In this document: positions 45,931 to 64,000 of the stretch, piece by piece
Layout: each line of letters begins with the position of its first letter
Numbering within the stretch: the stretch's first letter is position 1
Source: Solea solea
Lineage: Eukaryota; Chordata; Actinopteri; Pleuronectiformes; Soleidae
Length of the DNA stretch: 64,000 bases
Assembly (NCBI RefSeq): GCF_958295425.1
Contig: NC_081143.1
Location: forward strand, 16,645,516 to 16,709,515
Direction of reading: 5' to 3'
Position numbers and translations under genes: made by a program
The notes under the pieces: generated by a model
The model's input: only the letters and a program-made list of their open reading frames with translations
What the model was told of the DNA's origin: nothing
Databases searched by the model: none

Positions 45931-48898
45931 ACACACCCTCTGCCACTAGCTATATTTCATATATATTATAGCTGAGAGTAATCAATATAATGTCAATAAC
46001 AATAGTCATAACAATAACAACAACAACAACAACGCTCTAGTATTTCTCTGTTGAGTCATGGACACCTTTGGTGTGAACTGTCAAGGTCGTCAAGGTTGCA
46101 GGCAGCGACCTGTGGACAGACGGAGGGATGGACGGACAGAGTAAAGGATGGACGTGACAGAAAGCATCTGGACAGACAGACGTCTCCTCTGGTCATATTT
46201 TTCACTGTACAGAGTTGTAGTGTGATGATGGGACATAAATGACAAACTACATTGAGCTACACTTGAGGTGTGTGTTTAAACCGTGTGTGAGTTAGTGCTC
46301 CCTGAACTTCCTCTTCTAAATCCATTTCATCAAACTTACTTTTGCCCTCTTCACACTTGCTCTTCAGTATTTGGTAACACGTGTAGACTTTGCATTATTT
46401 CACTTATTTGGCTTAAAAGAAAATGAATAAAGTGTTTATCCTTTGGAGAAAAGAAGTGACAGCAGCGTTTTTTTTTAAGCAATAAAAAGTAGCAGCAGTA
46501 GCAATTTAATAAATAAAATAGTTTAAACAGAACATCATAAACACAACGTGGTAACTTACTCACCAAAATCAAAATTGGCTAATTGGTGTAACACCATGAA
46601 AGCTTTTTACAATAACCAGCTGGCCTGAGCACAGCGGTCCTGTGAAACGTGGCCTGATGTTTTCCTTACAGATTTTCTGTCTGCTCTTTTAAAATCTTAC
46701 TTCCCGTCGTTCAACTCCAGTTCGTCTGACTTTCCTTTAACTTCCTATCCCACTTTCTTAATACTCTGCTTTCCTTCTCACCTCACACTTTCCTCTCAAC
46801 TCTTTTTTTTCCCTGACATTTCATTTCCACTCGTCTTCTTTGCCATCTAAACAACATTCCCAGATTTCTCACTATCTGACACTTCACAGTTTCTTTGCTC
46901 CTTAAATGCCACTCCTCAGGTCCCAGTGTCTAGCAGTGATTTGGTTCAGTGCATGACATGAAGTGTGGGAGTTTTGAGTGTGCACGACTGGCAGGCTTTG
47001 GCAGTGTCCATTTAACTAGGGGAGGCATTGGGAATCAGGTCACTCAATCTCTGTAAACCTGTACTCATAAACTGCATATTTACATGGCAGCTTTAAACAG
47101 ATCGCATTCACTGTAATCTTTACAATCCTCTAGTTCGTGAGTCTCAATGTCTAATTAACGGAAGGTCACTTGTCAGGTTGTAGTGGGGCATCATTGTGTC
47201 TGGTCAATCTTAATTTGCCTTTGCTTAATCACTTGTTAGGTTTTCAAAAGTTTGGCCTGGGGTAAAAACTACACATGTAAAATTATGACCCTGAGAATCA
47301 GCAAAACAAAATATTTTCGAACACTATCTACTGTACTGAGAGGACAAAATATAAGTCTGACAGACAAACACCAAGACAAATAAAAATGAACAAAACACAG
47401 ATGTGCTGGTGTCATTTAACAATTATTAATGTAGGTGTGCACCAAGTTAGCTGAAACCCATGCTCTAAAATCACTTACCCTAAGACTTTTCCGTGGTTTT
47501 GTACAGTCTGAAATTCTCACAGACACAGGTCTAAATCTGTCAGCCTCCATCAGCAACAATAACCTACACACACCCTTTGGTCTGGAAACTGTGGAGTCTT
47601 ACGTCACACTAAACAGCAGAGGTGGACAAAGAGAGGTGGACAACGACAAAGAGGTAGACAAACGGAGAGTGAAGTAAAGAAATACTCCACAGGTAAGAGG
47701 ATCTACATCGTTCGTTTCCTTTATACAAGATAAGCTCCTGTTCTTAGCCTTCTCAACGTAAAAGCACTCTGCTCCCACTTTTTACTTCCAAACCTCTCTT
47801 CGTCCTCACACCAGTAACAGTAAATAAGTCTCACACCCTCAGCTTTGTCTCCGAAAATACTTAAAAATGTTCTATCCCTCCATATCATGTAGTGCTCTCT
47901 TCTAACTCAATGTGAATACACACACAAAAATATATAAGCGGCTCATACTCGATATCATACTAGAATGCAACACTAATTTTTTTGTAATTCTTTTTCATTT
48001 CGTTTTTCCAATTATGCAGGTGAATACAATGACGACGATTCTAAACATAGTTAATATCAAACGTAATGAGACTAATATTTCTGTTAACAAAAAAATATTA
48101 ACTAACGGATTAATTTGTTCTCAGTTGTGTTAGAGCAGTAGTGTGAAGATGATTGAAATGACAAGCAAGAAATCGCTTACTTACAGAAACAACTAGTGAT
48201 TGGACACACACACACACACTAACACAGAGATAATAGAAACACCTGAAGAACAATAATTGCACTGGACTTTGCTGTGTCCTCTATAAAATGTATGTACAAG
48301 AGTGATTCATGTTTGCTAATGTAGCAGATGCTTTGTTCCAGTGTGTAGTGACTACTCTGTTGACCAATCCAAAGGCTTGGATCGATGCTCTTGAGACAAG
48401 CGTTGTCTAATGAAACTAGTGAAAAGTGGAAGGAAATGTATAAACACACAGTGGATAGACACACATTTGTATTAAAGTCAATGTGAGTGTGTAAGAGTGA
48501 TGTATTCTGTGATGTGACGTGGTATGATAGTGTAACAGTGGGTAAACAAAAGACGCCAACTACAGTGTCGGCCCTTTTCTGCTCCCTACTCCTCTGTCTG
48601 CCTGTCCAGATTCAATGTAAGAAAAAAAAACAAGCAAACCCATGCCATCTATCCATCCATGAGTCCATCTCTTCATCCATCATTCCATCTGTCCATCCAG
48701 AGACCTCCATCGAGTTTCCCGTAGCTTCCTCCTACTTTTGCAGGTTCCCCGGTGGACAGATGGACAGGTGGGCCCGAGTCTAACACTAGTCTTAGCTGAT
48801 GATGCTGGGCTAGACTAGAACAGACCGAGTCTGGGCTTGGCAAAGCTAAAGCTAGGCTAAACTAGCGTATGGCTAAGCTAACGCCCGGCGGGGCTAGG
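41825..48898 (-). other. map2k7: Probable long 3' UTR of map2k7
   Basis: The region follows the map2k7 stop codon and has no coding signal. On the minus strand it is U-rich with many AUUUA-type stretches. It ends in a cluster of AATAAA hexamers (about 41847-41920) immediately followed by a GU/U-rich stretch (GTTCATGTGTCGTGTTTG, at about 41800-41820), which together look like a real cleavage site. That would make a UTR of about 7 kb. Earlier hexamers (ATTAAA near 46504, AATAAA near 44656) could give shorter forms. It contains AC microsatellites at 45900-45937 and 48208-48220, and an AAT-rich patch at 43240-43327. Confidence 0.4.
45900..45937. repeat. (AC)n microsatellite
   Basis: About 17 AC units with one TC interruption, inside the presumed map2k7 3' UTR. 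Confidence 0.95.
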
Positions 48899-60306
<11,408 letters not shown>

Positions 60307-60369
60307 CTTGAAAAATTGAGCACCATGTAGTTTCCCAGCAGAGCTCTCGACTCCCCTCTCTGGCAGCAG

Positions 60370-60411
60370 GCAGACAGACAGGCAAAACACGCACACGCAC
60401 GCACGCGCACG

Positions 60412-60452
<41 letters not shown>
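60370..60452. repeat. CA/CG alternating repeat next to the map2k7 start
   Basis: A (CA)n run joins a CACGCACG/CGCGCA-type stretch, purine-pyrimidine alternating throughout, starting about 65-80 bp upstream of the map2k7 ATG. It is probably in the 5' leader or core promoter. Confidence 0.9.
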
Positions 60453-60454
<2 letters not shown>

Positions 60455-60455
<1 letters not shown>

Positions 60456-60725
60456 TTCGAAGTGAGGACACTCACAGACAAGATGCATTCCCCAGCACCT
60501 TACCCTAACCTTAACTAACCCTGACCTACACTCAGTTCTAACCCTAACTTTAAAAATGTACTCATTCCCATAGGTGTATAGGTTTTTGGTCCTCACAAAT
60601 GTACTCATACAAGAACACACATACACACACGTTTTTATACCTTAGTGAGGACACATCATTGACATAACGCATTCCCTAGTCCCTTATCCAAACCTAACCC
60701 TGAAGCCCTGAGGATCAGACTAAAT
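60455..60725. mobile_element. Dispersed fish repeat with CCCTAA-like text
   Basis: Two related stretches repeat the pattern GTGAGGACAC, then GACATAACGCATTCCCTAG-like text, then TTACCCTAACCTTAACTAAC. A third relative lies at 38515-38645 (CTAACCTTAACCGTAAAC, then GTCCCCATAAGG). This is a repeat type I recognise from other fish genomes; it is not a telomere. Confidence 0.45.
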
Positions 60726-63300
60726 AGCTCCACAAGGTCAAAGGGTTTGTTCATTTTTTGGACCACACAATATCTTCAGAAAGGTTAAATTACATTACAG
60801 AACCATTTCTAAGTCAAATACAAAAGAACATAAACTACATATAGTAAATCTCATCAGGGGAGAAACATAAAAACAGATATTTGCAGACCCTAATCTCTCC
60901 TCTGCTTTCTTTCAACACTGCTGTGAGGTCCTGTTGTCAAACAAACTTTCCCAACATTTTTGTCAGTTTTCTAATCTAAAGCTTGAACAGATGGGGCAAA
61001 AATACAGCCAAGGGGAGCTGGTCCCCTCATGTTGCCTTGTGGCAGCAGGCCCGCAGTAATTTTACCTTAAAAAGTGCAATCCACTAAATTAACGCTAATA
61101 ATCTAATAAAAAAACAAAACATAAAGTGCTTCTTACTTCAGAATCGGTTGGTGTATTTGCTCAGCTACCAATAAACCTTTATCTTCAATCCTGGGATTTA
61201 CAGTAGCAGCGGCACTCGTTCTTGTTCTATTGCTTTTGACCATATTATCACAAGGTCTTCACCAGCAGATGAGGTTTGCTCAGTTGTCACAGGACAGTCT
61301 ATTTCACAGGGACACTTCAGAGACAACTGAGCAAACATTTGCTGAGGAGGCTGTACTCGTCACGACCTGGTAGATGGACCCTTGTACTCTGGTCATATGA
61401 CCAAAATCATGAATTTTCTCCTTAAAAGGGTGAATTTAATGTCTTTCCCCATCAATAAACTAAATGACTTACTGTTTCTGTCTGTGTGGCAAAGCAAAAC
61501 AAGCACATTTAATTTCAGCTTTGACCCCTGGGAAATAGTGAGGGGTATTTGTTTTCAACTTTCTGGTCAAGTATCCAACTATAATAAATACAAAAGATTT
61601 TCCTGAGTAGTTTTCCCCACGACTTCTATCCCTGCTGGGTCCATGGAGCAATTTATCCGAACACTTTCTAATCCAGTTTGAATTATTTAGATTACATTGT
61701 TGTTTTGACAAAACAAACACTTTGACAAAATGCCACCCTTCGCTCTGACAAGGTCTGGCAAGCCATTTTCATTAATGACTCATTTCTTGTATTCTTAATT
61801 ACTTGTTTGTTGGCTCAACATATTATTTTCATAACGATCCAAATAATTATAATCACAATTTTGTATAAAGATGGCAGGACATGATCGTGTTATCCCACTG
61901 TGCTTCCACTGAACATTGATCCAACTAAAATGTACTTAATATACACTATAATCAGGTTTTTGTTTTAGTAAAATGCATTTGAGGTGTTGCCGCTGTATAT
62001 TTTATTGATTTATCTTTCCAGTGTTTGTGCTTGAATGAACACTTAATAGATTTACCCCAGATTTTTCTTTATAAAATAAAGTCTCATGGTCTCCCATGGT
62101 TTTGTGATGTCATACACAAAAAAGGTCAAATCTACACTAGCTTCATGACAAGACCCTCCTCTACTAAGACATGGTTGTGTTGAACAGAAATGTTTACCAC
62201 TGATCATATTGCTCCAACGTTGATCTGTCTGTTCCCTCTATTGATCATGTGCATATAGAAATGCATTGCCAAGAGAAGTTGCCCTCACTGCATGTACCGC
62301 CATCCCAATTTTCAAATATTGCTAAGATATGTCAGTTTCAGTTGAACAAAGATGATTTCATCACAATGTTGGAAACCACATGGGTAAATTTAACTCTTAA
62401 AAACAGACACTGAATCAAAATGCAAAAGCCGGATGAGCTTTGAAGTCTGCTGTAATTACTTCATGTTCACAAAACTCTGGTAACATATAGATAACAGAAG
62501 AAGTGTCTCATCTTTGTTTCTCAAGTGTTAGTGTTCAGTTTGTTTCTTTCATCTTAAAAACTATTAGATAATGCGCTCGCCACATAGCTTTGATGCTGAT
62601 GGTTGTGTGTGTGTGTGCTACACATGTTTATCAAATCAGGAATAATATCCACGGATAAAAAAACCCAAAACAAAACACATACACATTAACTACATGCATT
62701 GATAGTCATTAACTATGACTCGTGAAAAATGTAGGATTGTGTCACGGATGATAAAAACCAAGCAGCACACATTATAAAAAGTGGTTTGTAGACACCCCAT
62801 GAAAGGTCCACTATAAGACAGTGGTTGTTTACCCCTTAATTAACTTATAATACGTCTAGATTCATGACATGACTGAAAGCCATCATCGTCATCATCCAAC
62901 TGCTGGGAATAGCTCAACAGTAAAAACGCTTTCACTTACAGATCTTTTTCTCTTTAAAAAAAAGATGTTTCAGTACAGTATTTCTACAGCACGTTGTTAT
63001 ATCTCTTCTAAACACACAAAAATACGCCACTTTTCTCTGGATAAAACACAACAAGTAAAAATGTAAGGCATTGGTATACGAGGCCACAGTGATTGGCCTT
63101 CAAACAGTCAGTAAGTACAACGAGCTCGTCCTCTTGCTGTTGCACAGGTGACTACACTGACACAAAAGAGTATTTGAGGAGCCATTGTTTAGCCTAACGT
63201 TTTCAAGATACACAAGTCACTGGTGTGTTGTACACTGATCGGAGAGATGAGGGTTTGTGTTCATCCTTCATTTGTGGTACAACGTTGAACCCCGTCATCT
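60726..63300. other. Intergenic region between map2k7 and the pkn-like gene
   Basis: No gene, RNA or strong repeat could be supported. The sequence is AT-rich and unstructured apart from short GT runs (62597-62618). Confidence 0.5.
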
Positions 63301-63309
63301 GTCCCAACT

Positions 63310-63315
63310 TTTATT
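63310..63315 (-). promoter_or_regulatory. Candidate polyadenylation signal of the pkn-like gene
   Basis: AATAAA on the minus strand, about 190 nt after the stop codon at 63502. A longer UTR is possible. Confidence 0.4.
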
Positions 63316-63501
63316 TCCTCAGTTTCTTAAATCTTTAAAACCCTTCACACACAAGACACAGACCAATGTCTCCCAGTCTCACCACATTCATTCACAGTGT
63401 AATAAATGGCAGATAAGAACAGTCAGTGGATACTGTCGGCCTGCTCCAACAGTTACTGTCACGGTGTCCTCACAGTTGAGGATCTGCAAGCCAACAGTCC
63501 A

Positions 63502-63762
<261 letters not shown>

Positions 63763-64000
63763 TTAATCATATTAAACATGTTACTGCTGATGCAAACTGA
63801 ATATTTCCTGCTGCTACTTCTCATGAAAACACGTCAACACAATAAGTTTTCTTTCCCATTATATTAGCTGATGATTCTCACACATGGCAGGGAGGAATAA
63901 TATGTAATAAATAATAGATGTGAAAGTTTTAAAAACTGTGTCTCATGGCTGTAACTGAAATGCATGGTGACAGAGGAGACTAGTATAATACAGACATGAT

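Noticed and set aside
60307..60471. N-terminal extension of MKK7 into the upstream open frame
   Set aside because: The extra residues would be translated CA/GT repeat (Cys-Val runs) with no family counterpart; the homologous start is the internal Met at 60306.
60480..60720. Interstitial telomere
   Set aside because: CCCTAA-type units are few and irregular and sit inside a repeat that recurs at 38.5 kb.

Overview
This window is vertebrate nuclear DNA, almost certainly from a teleost fish. The genes are split into short exons with GT-AG introns. Introns are compact: a complete non-muscle myosin heavy chain gene fits in about 24 kb. Intergenic DNA is full of microsatellites and of dispersed repeats typical of fish. 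All three recognisable genes lie on the minus strand, in the order (right to left) PKN-type kinase 3' end, map2k7, myh9.

Layout. 1-12012: an uninterrupted tandem satellite with a monomer of about 38 bp (roughly 316 copies), open at the left window edge and ending abruptly. 12025-12160: the tail of a fish LINE/SINE-like repeat. 12345-36620: a complete non-muscle myosin II heavy chain gene, closest to MYH9. It has a 5' non-coding exon with a GC-rich promoter, 41 constitutive coding exons and a 3' UTR. Joining the exons gives an open frame of 1954 residues with no frameshift or stop. A further 21-nt in-frame microexon sits exactly at the loop-1 position of the motor. 36620-41820: intergenic, no gene seen. 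41825-48898: probable very long 3' UTR of map2k7. 48899-60306: complete map2k7 (MKK7), 11 constitutive exons (423 residues) plus the conserved 48-nt cassette exon that splits a JNK-docking site. 60310-63500: intergenic. 63502-63705: last exon of a protein kinase N gene, probably pkn1-like; the rest lies beyond the right edge.

How the genes relate: MKK7 is the JNK-specific MAP2K, PKN is a Rho/Rac-activated kinase, and non-muscle myosin II is the contractile motor regulated by Rho signalling. I see no evidence that they are co-regulated. They are simply three co-oriented genes. MAP2K7 and PKN1 are both on human 19p13, so the map2k7-pkn pair may be old synteny; myh9 next to them is not the human arrangement.

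Most interesting points: the 12-kb 38-bp satellite with higher-order duplications and a perfect TACTAAC in nearly every monomer; the candidate loop-1 microexon in a MYH9-type gene; the UG-rich tract directly upstream of the map2k7 cassette exon; a GC-AG intron in the myosin rod; and a coding intron not expected from human MYH9. Exon limits were read by eye from splice signals, reading phase and family similarity. Paralogue names (a/b) cannot be settled without a search.
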